A DNA stretch of 64,000 nucleotides. Source: JAKFWI01 sp031398975 (GTDB lineage: Bacteria > Pseudomonadota > Alphaproteobacteria > Caulobacterales > Aquidulcibacteraceae). The translations under genes and the position numbers were made by a program. The DNA is taken from contig JANNOI010000021.1 of assembly GCA_031398975.1 (NCBI GenBank), positions 182,466-246,465 of the forward strand, written 5' to 3'. The notes below the pieces were generated by a model that saw only the letters and a list, made by a program, of their open reading frames with translations, was not told the origin of the DNA and did not search any database. Shown here piece by piece: positions 29,383 to 37,508 of this stretch (its first letter is position 1; each line of letters starts with the position of its first letter).

Positions 29383-30204
29383 ATGGCGTTACCCGATTAC
29401 AGCATGCGTCAGCTTTTGGAAGCCGGCGCCCATTTCGGCCACCAGACCCACCGTTGGAACCCGAAGATGGCGCGCTTCATCTTCGGCGTGCGTTCCAACA
29501 TCCACATTATCGACCTGTCGCAATCGGTGCCGCTGCTGCACCAGGCGCTGCTCAAGGTGCGCGACACCGCCGCGCGCGGCGGGCGGGTGCTTTTCGTGGG
29601 CACGAAGCGCCAGGCCTCGGATTTCGTCGCCGGCGCGGCCAAACGCTGCGCGCAATATTACGTGAACCATCGCTGGCTCGGCGGCACGCTGACCAATTGG
29701 CAGACCATCTCGAAATCCATTTCCCGCCTGCGGACGGTGGAGGAGATAATCGGCCAGGACGGGCCGATCGGCCTGACCAAGAAGGAGATCCTCAATCTCA
29801 CGCGCGAGCGCGACAAGCTCGACCGCTCGCTCGGCGGCATCGCCTCGATGGGCGGTCTGCCGGACCTGATGTTCGTGATCGACACCAACAAGGAAGCGAT
29901 CGCGATCCAGGAGGCGCGCAAGCTGGGCATCCCGGTAGTGGCCGTGATCGACACCAATTGCGACCCCGACGAGGTCGATTTCCCGATCCCCGGCAATGAC
30001 GACGCCGCCCGCGCCATCCAGCTCTATTGCGATCTGATCGCGGACGCGGTGCTCGACGGCTTGACCGAGGGCCAGGCGGCCTCGGGCGTCGATATCGGCG
30101 CAGCGGAGAGTCCGGCGGCCGAGCCGGCGCTGCGGGAGGCGGGCGCGGAGGAGGGCGGCTATGGCGAGGCGTCGCCGGAAGCCGTGGTCGAGCCCGCGCA
30201 TTGA
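29383..30204 (+). CDS. rpsB: 30S ribosomal protein S2
   Basis: A 273-residue ribosomal protein. It has the family start MRQLLEAGAHFGHQTHRWNP and conserved NIHIIDLSQ, LFVGTKRQA, RWLGGTLTNWQTI and DLMFVIDTNKEAIAI. ATG 29383 is chosen, because upstream codons show no similarity. The C-terminal tail of about 35 residues (Glu/Ala/Gly/Pro-rich) extends beyond the fold, a common alphaproteobacterial trait. It is normally in an operon with tsf, which here lies 217 bp downstream, behind a repeat element. Confidence 0.97.
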   Translation: MALPDYSMRQLLEAGAHFGHQTHRWNPKMARFIFGVRSNIHIIDLSQSVPLLHQALLKVRDTAARGGRVLFVGTKRQASDFVAGAAKRCAQYYVNHRWLGGTLTNWQTISKSISRLRTVEEIIGQDGPIGLTKKEILNLTRERDKLDRSLGGIASMGGLPDLMFVIDTNKEAIAIQEARKLGIPVVAVIDTNCDPDEVDFPIPGNDDAARAIQLYCDLIADAVLDGLTEGQAASGVDIGAAESPAAEPALREAGAEEGGYGEASPEAVVEPAH

Positions 30205-30210
30205 GGGCGA

Positions 30211-30313
30211 AGAGCATTTTCCGATGAGGCGGACGCCGGTTCCTCGTCAGAAAATGCGACCGAACAAACACCTGGAGCCCCGATCCGACTCTATCGGATC
30301 GGAATAGGCTCTA
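30211..30313 (+). repeat. Palindromic intergenic repeat, copy 1 (rpsB-tsf gap)
   Basis: A roughly 100-bp element with two hairpins. Hairpin 1 pairs GCATTTTC with GAAAATGC, and its stem continues as GATGAGG with CCTCGTC. Hairpin 2 pairs CCGATCCGA (30280-30288) with TCGGATCGG (30294-30302) around a 5-nt loop, with GAGCC/GGCTC outside. A second, opposite copy follows tsf at 31372-31473. A 22-bp piece recurs at 46862-46884. It resembles the repeats found scattered between alphaproteobacterial genes. Confidence 0.9.
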
Positions 30314-30421
30314 GGCGGAACGCGCGCCGCGCCCGGACCGGGGGTGGGCGTTGAAATCAATCGGACAGGGCCGCCGCGCGGGGCGGAGGCGGCGCGCCCT
30401 GGTTTGCGAGGAGTATGGACG

Positions 30422-31363
30422 ATGGCGGAGATCAGTGCGGCGCTGGTGAAGGAGCTGCGGGAAAAAACCGGCGTCGGGATGATGGATTGCAAGAAGGCGC
30501 TGACCGAGACCGGCGGAGACATCGAGGCCGCGATCGACTGGCTGCGCGCCAAGGGCCTCTCCAAGGCCGCCAAGAAGGCCGAGCGCGCGGCCGCGGAGGG
30601 CCTTGTCGGCCTGGAGCTCGCCCCGCTTCAGGGCGCGGTGATCGAGCTGAATTCCGAGACCGATTTCGTCGCCCGCAACGCCCAGTTCCAGGCCGCAGCC
30701 AGCGCCATCGCCAAGCTCGCGCTGACGCTCGGGGGCGACCGCGAGCAGCTCCTCGCCGCGCCCGCCCCGGATGGCGACGGGACGGTGGCCGACCTAATCA
30801 CCCGCCTGATCGCCACGATCGGCGAGAACATGACGCTTCGCCGCGCCGCCCACTTGGCCGTGCCGCACGGGATCGTGGCGCCGTACGTCCATAATGCGAT
30901 CGCGCCGGGCCTCGGCCGGATCGGGGTGCTGGTCGCGCTCGAGACGCAAGGCGCGGGCGAGGCGCTGGAAGGCTTCGCGCGCAAGCTCGCCCAGCACGTG
31001 GCCGCCGCCGCCCCCATAGCGCTCTCAGAAGCAGACGTGCCGGGCGAGCGCCTGGAGCGCGAGCGCGCGGTCGCGGCCGAGCAGGTGCGGGAAGACCCAA
31101 AGCTCGCCGGCAAGCCGCAGAACGTCATCGACGGGGCGGTGAACGGCAAAGTGCGCAAGGTCCTCGAGGAACTGGTCCTGCTGAAGCAGAAATTCATCCA
31201 CGACGACAAGGTGAGCGTCGAGCAGGCCGTGCAGAACCTCGCCAAGGAGATCGGCGCGCCGGTGAAGCTCGCGGCCTTCGTGCGCTTCCAGCTCGGCGAC
31301 GGGGTGGAGAAGAAGACCGAGGACTTCGCCGCCGAAGTGGCCGCCACGATGAAGGGCGGCTGA
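30422..31363 (+). CDS. tsf: Elongation factor Ts
   Basis: A 313-residue guanine nucleotide exchange factor for EF-Tu. It has the N-terminal UBA-like domain with LREKTGVGMMDCKKAL, the core ELNSETDFVARNAQF (the TDFVARN exchange motif) and the C-terminal coiled-coil/dimer region. ATG 30422 is chosen by the family start MAEISAALVKELR. It is flanked on both sides by inverted copies of the same intergenic repeat. The pyrH and frr genes that normally follow are missing here. Confidence 0.97.
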   Translation: MAEISAALVKELREKTGVGMMDCKKALTETGGDIEAAIDWLRAKGLSKAAKKAERAAAEGLVGLELAPLQGAVIELNSETDFVARNAQFQAAASAIAKLALTLGGDREQLLAAPAPDGDGTVADLITRLIATIGENMTLRRAAHLAVPHGIVAPYVHNAIAPGLGRIGVLVALETQGAGEALEGFARKLAQHVAAAAPIALSEADVPGERLERERAVAAEQVREDPKLAGKPQNVIDGAVNGKVRKVLEELVLLKQKFIHDDKVSVEQAVQNLAKEIGAPVKLAAFVRFQLGDGVEKKTEDFAAEVAATMKGG

Positions 31364-31371
31364 CGCGCGGC

Positions 31372-31473
31372 TGGAGCCTCCAGAGCCCCTGTCCGATAGG
31401 ATCGGGTGGGGGCTCCAAGTTTTTGCCTAGTCGCATTTTCTGCCGATGAACCGGCGTCCGCTTCATCGGCGAA
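31372..31473 (-). repeat. Palindromic intergenic repeat, copy 2 (downstream of tsf)
   Basis: The reverse complement aligns with the element at 30211-30313: CCGATGAAGCGGACGCCGGT, then CAGAAAATGCGAC, then GGAGCCCC and ATCCTATCGGA. It has a perfect 9-bp stem GCCGATGAA (31442-31450) / TTCATCGGC (31462-31470), plus GAGCCCC/GGGGCTC. Positioned after tsf, the hairpins could also end transcription, though no clear T-tract follows. Confidence 0.88.
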
Positions 31474-31513
31474 GGCCCTATACGCCCTGCGCCCTGCGCG
31501 CTGCGCCCGGGGG

Positions 31514-32440
31514 CTAACGGCGGTGCGCCTGGAGCCAGAGCGCGGCGGCCAGATCCTCGAGCGCGGCGCCGACGGATTTGAACAGGGTGATCTCGCCGGG
31601 GCTCCGGCGGCCGGGATGGGCGCCGCGCGCGAGGTCGTGCAGGTCGGCGGCGATGGCGTCGGGGGAGAAGCGGTTCTCCGCCAGGGGGATCAGCAGATCG
31701 CCCGCCTCCGCCATCACCCCGGCGCGGGTGTCGGCGAAGACGGTCGCGCGCGCGACGCCGTCAGTGTCGATCTCGCGCATGTCGGGCTGGAAGCCGCCGA
31801 CCAGATCGACGTGCTGGCCGGGCCGCAGCCAGGCCCCCCGGATCAGCGGCGCCCGCGCGAGGGTCGCGCAGCTGATGATGTCGGCCTCGGCGACGGCGGC
31901 CTCGAGGTCGGGCGCGGCCGCGACCGCGTCCCCGCCCGCGCTTAAACGCTCCGCAAGCGCGCGCGCCTTCTCGAGGGAGCGGCCCCAGATGAGCACCCGC
32001 TCGATCCCGCGCGCCGCGCGATGCGCCTCGATCAGATGCGGGATGAGCGCCCCGGTCCCGACCATGAGCAGGGTGCGCGCGTCGGGGCGGGACAGGCGGC
32101 GGCTGGCGAGGGCGGAGGCGGCGGCGGTGCGCCGGTGCGTCAGCATCGTCCCGTCGATCAGCAGGACCGGCGCGCCGCTGCGCCCGTCCAGCAGCAGATA
32201 GGTGGAGGCCACCGCCGGCAGGCCGGTGGCGCCATTGCCCGCGAACACGGTGGAGATTTTGACGCCGAGATGGCCGGCCTCGTCCCAGGCCGGCATCACC
32301 AGCAGCGCGCCGGCGGGGGCGGCGTAGGCGGTGCGCGCCGGGGCGGGGCCTGCGGCGCGGAACGCCTGGTCCAGCACGTCGATGAGCTCGGGAAAGCGCA
32401 GCAGCGCCTCTGCGGCGCCGGCGGAGATGGCCGGGATCAT
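31514..32440 (-). CDS. Ornithine cyclodeaminase / mu-crystallin family dehydrogenase
   Basis: A 308-residue protein. It has the family's N-terminal dimerisation fold followed by a Rossmann segment with LLMVGTGALIPHLIEAHRAA (about residues 125-145) and EADIISCATLARAPLI. The N-terminal substrate Arg/Lys region (GHLGVKISTVF) is present. Members include ornithine cyclodeaminase, alanine dehydrogenase, delta1-pyrroline-2-carboxylate reductase and NADPH-dependent imine reductases; sequence alone does not decide. ATG 32440 is chosen over the longer frame, which overlaps the Rieske gene. It is the last gene of the leftward operon DJ-1, Rieske, OCD, so its substrate may be a product of the oxygenase. 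Confidence 0.85.
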   Translation of the reverse strand: MIPAISAGAAEALLRFPELIDVLDQAFRAAGPAPARTAYAAPAGALLVMPAWDEAGHLGVKISTVFAGNGATGLPAVASTYLLLDGRSGAPVLLIDGTMLTHRRTAAASALASRRLSRPDARTLLMVGTGALIPHLIEAHRAARGIERVLIWGRSLEKARALAERLSAGGDAVAAAPDLEAAVAEADIISCATLARAPLIRGAWLRPGQHVDLVGGFQPDMREIDTDGVARATVFADTRAGVMAEAGDLLIPLAENRFSPDAIAADLHDLARGAHPGRRSPGEITLFKSVGAALEDLAAALWLQAHRR

Positions 32441-32459
32441 GGGCCGCGTTCCGCCGGGC

Positions 32460-33536
32460 TCAGCGGAGATAGTGCAGGCCCGGATTGGCCCGCGGGAAAC
32501 GGTCAAGATAATCCAGGAACGCAAAGAACGGCCCATCGGCCGGCGTGCGGTAGCCGGGCCCGAAATGGATGTTGTTGAGGATCAGCTTGTCCTGCTCGAC
32601 GAAGCGCATCTCCATCTGCTCCAGCCGGTCGAGCAGATAATCGGCCTGCCGCAGCGCCTCGGGCGAGCCGTCGCCGCGCTCGGTGGCGAGGATCATGGTG
32701 GGATCGGACTTGCCGGGCCCGTGCTGGGCGATCGGCAGCAGCATGGCGTACCAGCGCGGCCCGTCATGCAGCTCAATCGTGCCCTGCTGCATATAGATGT
32801 TCGTCCCCGCGATCGTGAGCGCATAGACCACCCGCTCGCCCAGCCAGTGGCGGCCCTCGAAGGTGAAACCGCACTGATGGGGCCCCCAGGCCACCACCGG
32901 CTCCGGCGCACCGGGCTCGGCGTGGAAATCGTGCAGCAGCCCGAAATGGGACCAGTCGAACGTGTTGGCGGTGAGCATGAAGGCGTCGCACTCGGTGATG
33001 GCCACCGGGCGATGGCGCCACAATAAGGTCTCCTCCGGGCGCTGCAGGGCGGGCAGGGGATAGAGCGGGGCTACGCCGTTGAACGCGAACACCATGCCCC
33101 AGCGCTCGGTCGTGGGATAGGCGAACAGGGAAGCGCGCGGGGGCGGGGGGTCGCCCACGCCGGTGGCGACGCAGCGCCCGCCCTTGGCGAAGCGCCATTG
33201 GTGGAACGGGCAGACGAGGTCCTCGCCCTCGACGGCGGCGAAGCCCAGATCGGCGCCCATGTGCACGCAATAGCCGCCCACCACCTGCGCCTCGCCCGCG
33301 CTGGTGCGGTAGACCGCGACCTTGCCGCCCAGGAAGGGCCGCCCGAGCACGCGGCCGACGGGCAGCTCGTCCGAGCGGCAGATTGGGTACCAGTTCTGGG
33401 AATAGAGATCGTCTGCGCCCTCGGCGCGGACGGCGCGTCGCGGGCGCGGGCGGGGGGCGTCGGGGTCGGTGACCGCGGCGGGAGCGGCGCGGCTGCGGGC
33501 GGGGCTCTTTGTGGGGGAGGTTCTGCTCGTGCTCAT
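32460..33536 (-). CDS. Rieske [2Fe-2S] aromatic/alicyclic oxygenase, alpha subunit
   Basis: A 358-residue protein. Rieske ligands are C90-x-H92 (YCVHMGADLG) and C109-x2-H112 (CPFHQWRF). The mononuclear iron motif appears in NTFDWSHFGLLHDF, giving DxxHxxxxH. The N-terminal ~40 residues are Arg/Pro-rich and disordered. The layout fits ring-hydroxylating or O/N-demethylating oxygenases of the vanillate demethylase/carnitine oxygenase kind; the substrate cannot be told. No ferredoxin or reductase partner gene is adjacent. It lies between the DJ-1-like gene and the OCD-family gene, all leftward. Confidence 0.88.
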   Translation of the reverse strand: MSTSRTSPTKSPARSRAAPAAVTDPDAPRPRPRRAVRAEGADDLYSQNWYPICRSDELPVGRVLGRPFLGGKVAVYRTSAGEAQVVGGYCVHMGADLGFAAVEGEDLVCPFHQWRFAKGGRCVATGVGDPPPPRASLFAYPTTERWGMVFAFNGVAPLYPLPALQRPEETLLWRHRPVAITECDAFMLTANTFDWSHFGLLHDFHAEPGAPEPVVAWGPHQCGFTFEGRHWLGERVVYALTIAGTNIYMQQGTIELHDGPRWYAMLLPIAQHGPGKSDPTMILATERGDGSPEALRQADYLLDRLEQMEMRFVEQDKLILNNIHFGPGYRTPADGPFFAFLDYLDRFPRANPGLHYLR

Positions 33537-33563
33537 CTCACCTTTCCCAGGGCTTTGACGGCC

Positions 33564-34301
33564 TCACCCGGCCAGCGCGCGGCCCGCGAACGCGGCGAGC
33601 GCGGTCGTTGCGGTGCGGCGCGCCGATTGGGGGTTTTGGCCGGTGACGAGCCAGCCGTCGCGGACCACGGTGTCGCTCCAATCGGGGCCGCCCGCGAACG
33701 CCGCGCCCAGCGCGCGCAGGCGGGTTTCGAGCAGGAAGGGCACGATCGCGTCCGCGCCCACGGCGCGTTCCTCGGAATCGGTGAAGCTCGTGAGCGTGCG
33801 GGCGCGCGCCAGCGGCTGGCCCTGCGCGTCCGTGACCTCCACCAGCGCGCACGCGCCGTGGCAGAGGGTGGCGACGACCTTGTCCGGGCTTTGCGCTGCG
33901 CCTGCGATCAGGGCGGCGAGGGGGGCCGAGCCTGGCAAGTCCCACATCGTGGCCGTCCCGCCGGGAACGAACAGAATGTCGAAATCGTGCGGGTTAAGCG
34001 CGCTCACGGGGCCGGTTGCGGCGAGCGCCTCTTGGGCTGCAGGATCGGCGTCGAAGCGGCGCGTTTCCTCCCCGGCCCAGGGTTCGCCGCGGCTCACCGG
34101 GTCGATCGGGGCGGGCCCGCCTGCGATGGAATAGAGCCGCACCGCGCAGCCGGCTTCCAGGAAGGCGTAATAGGGGATCGCCAATTCCGAATACCAGGCG
34201 CCGCCGGGCGTGTCGCTCGCGCCGAGGCGCGCCTGCGAGGTGAGGACCATGGCGATCCGGGGACTACGGGCGGGGGAGCTTGGAGCGTCTGGCGCGGGCA
34301 A
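33564..34301 (-). CDS. DJ-1/PfpI-family (type 1 glutamine-amidotransferase-like) protein
   Basis: A 245-residue protein with the flavodoxin-like DJ-1 fold. It has IAMVLTSQ at the start, DFDILFVPGGTATMWDLPGS, and the nucleophile elbow VATLCHGACALVEV with a reactive Cys. It is related to protein deglycases, Hsp31/glyoxalase III and isonitrile hydratase. I chose TTG 34301 because GGAGG sits five bases upstream; ATG 34250 has no Shine-Dalgarno. It is the first gene of the leftward operon that includes the Rieske and OCD genes. A copy of the GTTTCGTCTGGCGAAAA motif lies 60 bp upstream of the start. A glyoxalase-like or amidase role is possible but not proven. Confidence 0.82.
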   Translation of the reverse strand: MPAPDAPSSPARSPRIAMVLTSQARLGASDTPGGAWYSELAIPYYAFLEAGCAVRLYSIAGGPAPIDPVSRGEPWAGEETRRFDADPAAQEALAATGPVSALNPHDFDILFVPGGTATMWDLPGSAPLAALIAGAAQSPDKVVATLCHGACALVEVTDAQGQPLARARTLTSFTDSEERAVGADAIVPFLLETRLRALGAAFAGGPDWSDTVVRDGWLVTGQNPQSARRTATTALAAFAGRALAG

Positions 34302-34360
34302 GGAAACCTCCAGGGCGTGCCTCGATCGATAAACCCCCGGCGCGGCGGCGGCAATGAAAA

Positions 34361-34377
34361 GTTTCGTCTGGCGAAAA
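34361..34377. promoter_or_regulatory. Candidate operator of the XRE-cupin regulator, copy 1
   Basis: GTTTCGTCTGGCGAAAA is preceded by TGAAAA and contains the inverted halves TTTCG/CGAAA. The same arrangement occurs at 35171-35187 in front of the TonB receptor. Here it lies between the end of the regulator gene and the DJ-1 start, in the promoter region of the DJ-1, Rieske, OCD operon. Confidence 0.65.
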
Positions 34378-35079
34378 TTACCACTCGGCGTCGGCGGGCG
34401 CGGCGACCGCGGCCGCGGGCCGGGCGCGGACATGGGTGGGATCGGGCGCGTTATTAGTCGAGACCCAGAGGATCTGGGCGTCGCTGTCGCCGATGGCGGC
34501 CAGCGAGTGCGCCATCGTGCTGTCGAAATAGGTGCTGTCCCCCGGTTCGAGCACGAGCGGGGCGTAGAATTCGGTGCGGATCTCCAGCCGGCCGGTGAGC
34601 ACGTAGACGAATTCCTCGCCCGGATGGCGGATCAGATCGTCCTTCTCCGGGGAGGCGGCCCGCGCGATGGTGGCGAGCATGGGCAGCATGCGCTTGACGC
34701 TCAATTCCGCGCCCAGCACCTCGTAGCGATAGCGCCCCGTCTCGTACAATTCCCCGCCCGCGCGCCGCGTCACCGTGCGCCGGCCGCGGGAAAGCAGGCC
34801 GCGCAGCGGCGCGCCCGCATCCCCGCTTGCGGAGAGGCCGCCGGCGGCGAGGGCATTGGGCTCCGAGGGTCCGTCCGAGAACAGCGCCGCGGGCGGGGCC
34901 CCGAGGGCTGCGGCCACCTTCAGGAGATTGTCGTAGCTCGCCGCGATGGAGCCCGTTTCGATCTTGGAGAGGGTGGCGCTGGAGAGCCCGGTCTCGGCCG
35001 CCATCCGGCTCAGCGTCTTGCCGCGATCCTTGCGCAGCTTGCGCACCCGCTGGCCCAGCTCCGCGCGCCCGGTATTCAT
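34378..35079 (-). CDS. XRE-family transcriptional regulator with C-terminal cupin domain
   Basis: A 233-residue two-domain regulator. An N-terminal helix-turn-helix (about residues 8-62; LSRMAAETGLSSATLSKIE) is followed by a linker and a cupin sensor domain (about 130-215) with HPGEEFVYVLTGRLEIRT and LEPGDSTYFDSTMAHS. Such proteins (PuuR/SutR type) usually sense a small metabolite and repress or activate adjacent catabolic genes. It is divergent from the TonB receptor and followed by the DJ-1, Rieske, OCD operon. Identical GTTTCGTNTGGNGAAA motifs flank it on both sides. The ligand is unknown. Confidence 0.92.
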   Translation of the reverse strand: MNTGRAELGQRVRKLRKDRGKTLSRMAAETGLSSATLSKIETGSIAASYDNLLKVAAALGAPPAALFSDGPSEPNALAAGGLSASGDAGAPLRGLLSRGRRTVTRRAGGELYETGRYRYEVLGAELSVKRMLPMLATIARAASPEKDDLIRHPGEEFVYVLTGRLEIRTEFYAPLVLEPGDSTYFDSTMAHSLAAIGDSDAQILWVSTNNAPDPTHVRARPAAAVAAPADAEW

Positions 35080-35170
35080 GCTGGCTCGCCGCCTCCGCTT
35101 GCGTATGCCTGGCTAAAATAGCAGGCGAAATCCCGGCCGGAAAGATTGACACCCGATAATCCTGAAAATA

Positions 35171-35187
35171 GTTTCGTATGGTGAAAC
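35171..35187. promoter_or_regulatory. Candidate operator of the XRE-cupin regulator, copy 2
   Basis: GTTTCGTATGGTGAAAC is preceded by TGAAAATA, matching the motif at 34361-34377 in 13 of 17 central bases, with TTTC/GAAA symmetry. It lies in the divergent gap between the regulator and the TonB receptor, 18 bp before the chosen receptor start, so it could control both directions. Confidence 0.65.
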
Positions 35188-35204
35188 ATTCGGGGAACGC
35201 TGCT

Positions 35205-37508
35205 ATGCGTCTTGTACGGCCGTCCGTGTCCGCGATCCTGGCCGCCGGCCTGCCGATGCTGATGGCGGGCCCCGCGCTCGCGCAGGCGCCGTCGTCGGCT
35301 GCTCCCGTTCAGGGAGAGGGGGCGCAGGCGGATGAGGGGGCTGCGCTGAGCGAGATCGTCGTCGTCGCCCGCAAGCGCGCGGAGAACCAGCAGGACACGC
35401 CGATCTCGATCGTCTCGCTGCGCGGGGAGGATCTGGCGCAGCGCGGGGTGGAGAATCTGCGCGACCTGCAGCGCCTCGCGCCCAGCCTCCAGATCACCGC
35501 GACCCAGGCGGGCAGCTCGGCCAATGCGCAGGTCTATATCCGCGGCGTCGGCCAGAGCGATTACAAGATCACGAGCGACCAGGCGGTCGGGCTCTATGTG
35601 GACGGCGTCTATATGGCCCGCTCCATGGGCGCGGCGATGGACGTGATCGACGTCGCGCAGGTGGATGTGCTGCGCGGCCCCCAGGGCACGCTGTTCGGGC
35701 GCAATACGCTCGCAGGCGCGATCCAGTACACCACCGTCCAGCCGAGCTACGCGTTCGAGGGCTATGTCGAGGGCGCCGTCGGCAGCCGCGACCGGGCGGA
35801 CGTGAAGGCCGTGCTCAACCTCCCGCTGATCGACAACATGCTGGCCGCGCGCCTCACCGTCTCGCGTCTGCGCCAGGACGGCTATGGCGAGCGCCTCTAT
35901 CAGGACGTCGACACCGGCGACACCGAGAACGACGCCGCGCGCCTGCAGATTCTGTTCGAGCCCGCCCCGAACCTCGCCTTCACGCTCGCCGGCGATTATT
36001 CGCAGCGGCGCGGCAATTCCTCCGTCGAGACGCTGGTCAGCGTGCTCGATCCGAGCGCGCTCGCCACCTACAACGCCGATCTGGAAGCCCAGGGCCTGCG
36101 CCCGGTGACCGACGAGAATTTCGTCACCGGAGACGCCTATGAGAGCTGGGCGGGCGCGCCCAACGGGGACGAGTACGACAATGCAGGCCTCGCCTTGACG
36201 GCGGCCTGGGAGATCAATCCCGAATTCACGTTCAAGTCGATCACGAGCTTCCGCACGCTCGAGACGCACAGCAATTACGATTTCGCCGCCGTCCCCTATC
36301 CGCTCTCCTGGCAAGACATCACGATCGACCAGGAGCAGCTGAGCCAGGAGCTGCAGCTCAGCTTCAAGAGCGCCGACAACCGCGTCACGGGCGTGGCCGG
36401 CCTCTATTATTTCAGCGAACTGGCCGAGGAGCGCGACCTCGACCCCTATTTCGAACTGCCCACGGCCACGGGCGAATGCGACCTCTGCTTCACCGTGTCC
36501 GACACGTTCACCAATCTCTACGACATCTACATGAAGCAGCGCACGATCAGCGTCGCCGCTTTCGCCCAGGGCGGGTACGCCTTCACGCCGCGCCTGACGG
36601 CCACGGTGGGCCTGCGCTACACGAAGGACGAGAAGCGCTTCCTCAACGCGCTCTATTACAATAATTCCTACCAGTTCTATACGTTCAACCGGCCGATCAA
36701 CGAAGTATCGAACGAATGGACCGACGTCTCGCCCCATGTCTCGCTGCAATACAAGGCGACCGAAGACGCGCTTCTCTATGCGAGCTTCTCCAAGGGCTAT
36801 AAGGCGGGCGGGTACAACGCCATCAGCTTCGACGCCGTCGCGCCCGAATCCTATGATCCGGAGGAGATCTACGCTTATGAGGTCGGCGCCAAGACGGAAT
36901 GGTTGCAGCGCCGGCTGCGGGTGAATGCGAGCGCCTTCGTCTATGATTATCGCGGCGTCGTGGGCAATGCGCTCGTCGATGCGGCCTATGTGGTGGAGAA
37001 TATCGGCGAGTTCTACGTCTATGGCGGGGAGGTCGAGATCGACGCCCTGCTGGGGGACGATCTCAAGGTCTCGCTCGGGGTGGGCTATCTCGGCCAGGAG
37101 CTGCGTTCCGTCACCGAGGGCGGCGATTTCACCATCCGCGAGGACAGCCGCCTGCCCAACATGCCGGAATTCAGCGGCAATCTGAGCCTCGATTATGGCC
37201 GCGCGGTGGGCGATCTCGGCCGCTTCGACGCGAACGCCACGCTGACCTATAAGGGCGAGCACGAATTCCTGCTGCCCAACCGCGAGGGCGAGGGCGAGGA
37301 CGGCTACGCCCTGCTCAACGCCGCCCTCTCGCTCACCCCCAATATTCGCGGAAAAACGCCGCTGGCGGTGACCCTGTTCGGCCGCAATCTGACCGACGAA
37401 ACCTACAAGATCTACGCCGAGAACAGCGTCGATTTCGGTTTGGGCCTGCTCTATGCGCAATATGGCAAGCCGCGCGAATGGGGGCTCTCTGCCCGCTACC
37501 GGTATTGA
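35205..37508 (+). CDS. TonB-dependent outer-membrane receptor
   Basis: A 767-residue receptor. It has a signal peptide (MRLVRPSVSAIL... to GPALAQA), a short region with EIVVVARKRAENQQDTPISI (TonB-box-like start), a plug with QVDVLRGPQGTLFGRNTLAG, a 22-strand-type barrel and a C-terminal aromatic residue (SARYRY). I chose ATG 35205, with GGGGA eight bases upstream; an ATG at 35178 lies within the operator motif. Divergent from the XRE-cupin regulator, it likely imports the compound processed by the DJ-1/Rieske/OCD operon. An MFS gene follows directly. Confidence 0.92.
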   Translation: MRLVRPSVSAILAAGLPMLMAGPALAQAPSSAAPVQGEGAQADEGAALSEIVVVARKRAENQQDTPISIVSLRGEDLAQRGVENLRDLQRLAPSLQITATQAGSSANAQVYIRGVGQSDYKITSDQAVGLYVDGVYMARSMGAAMDVIDVAQVDVLRGPQGTLFGRNTLAGAIQYTTVQPSYAFEGYVEGAVGSRDRADVKAVLNLPLIDNMLAARLTVSRLRQDGYGERLYQDVDTGDTENDAARLQILFEPAPNLAFTLAGDYSQRRGNSSVETLVSVLDPSALATYNADLEAQGLRPVTDENFVTGDAYESWAGAPNGDEYDNAGLALTAAWEINPEFTFKSITSFRTLETHSNYDFAAVPYPLSWQDITIDQEQLSQELQLSFKSADNRVTGVAGLYYFSELAEERDLDPYFELPTATGECDLCFTVSDTFTNLYDIYMKQRTISVAAFAQGGYAFTPRLTATVGLRYTKDEKRFLNALYYNNSYQFYTFNRPINEVSNEWTDVSPHVSLQYKATEDALLYASFSKGYKAGGYNAISFDAVAPESYDPEEIYAYEVGAKTEWLQRRLRVNASAFVYDYRGVVGNALVDAAYVVENIGEFYVYGGEVEIDALLGDDLKVSLGVGYLGQELRSVTEGGDFTIREDSRLPNMPEFSGNLSLDYGRAVGDLGRFDANATLTYKGEHEFLLPNREGEGEDGYALLNAALSLTPNIRGKTPLAVTLFGRNLTDETYKIYAENSVDFGLGLLYAQYGKPREWGLSARYRY

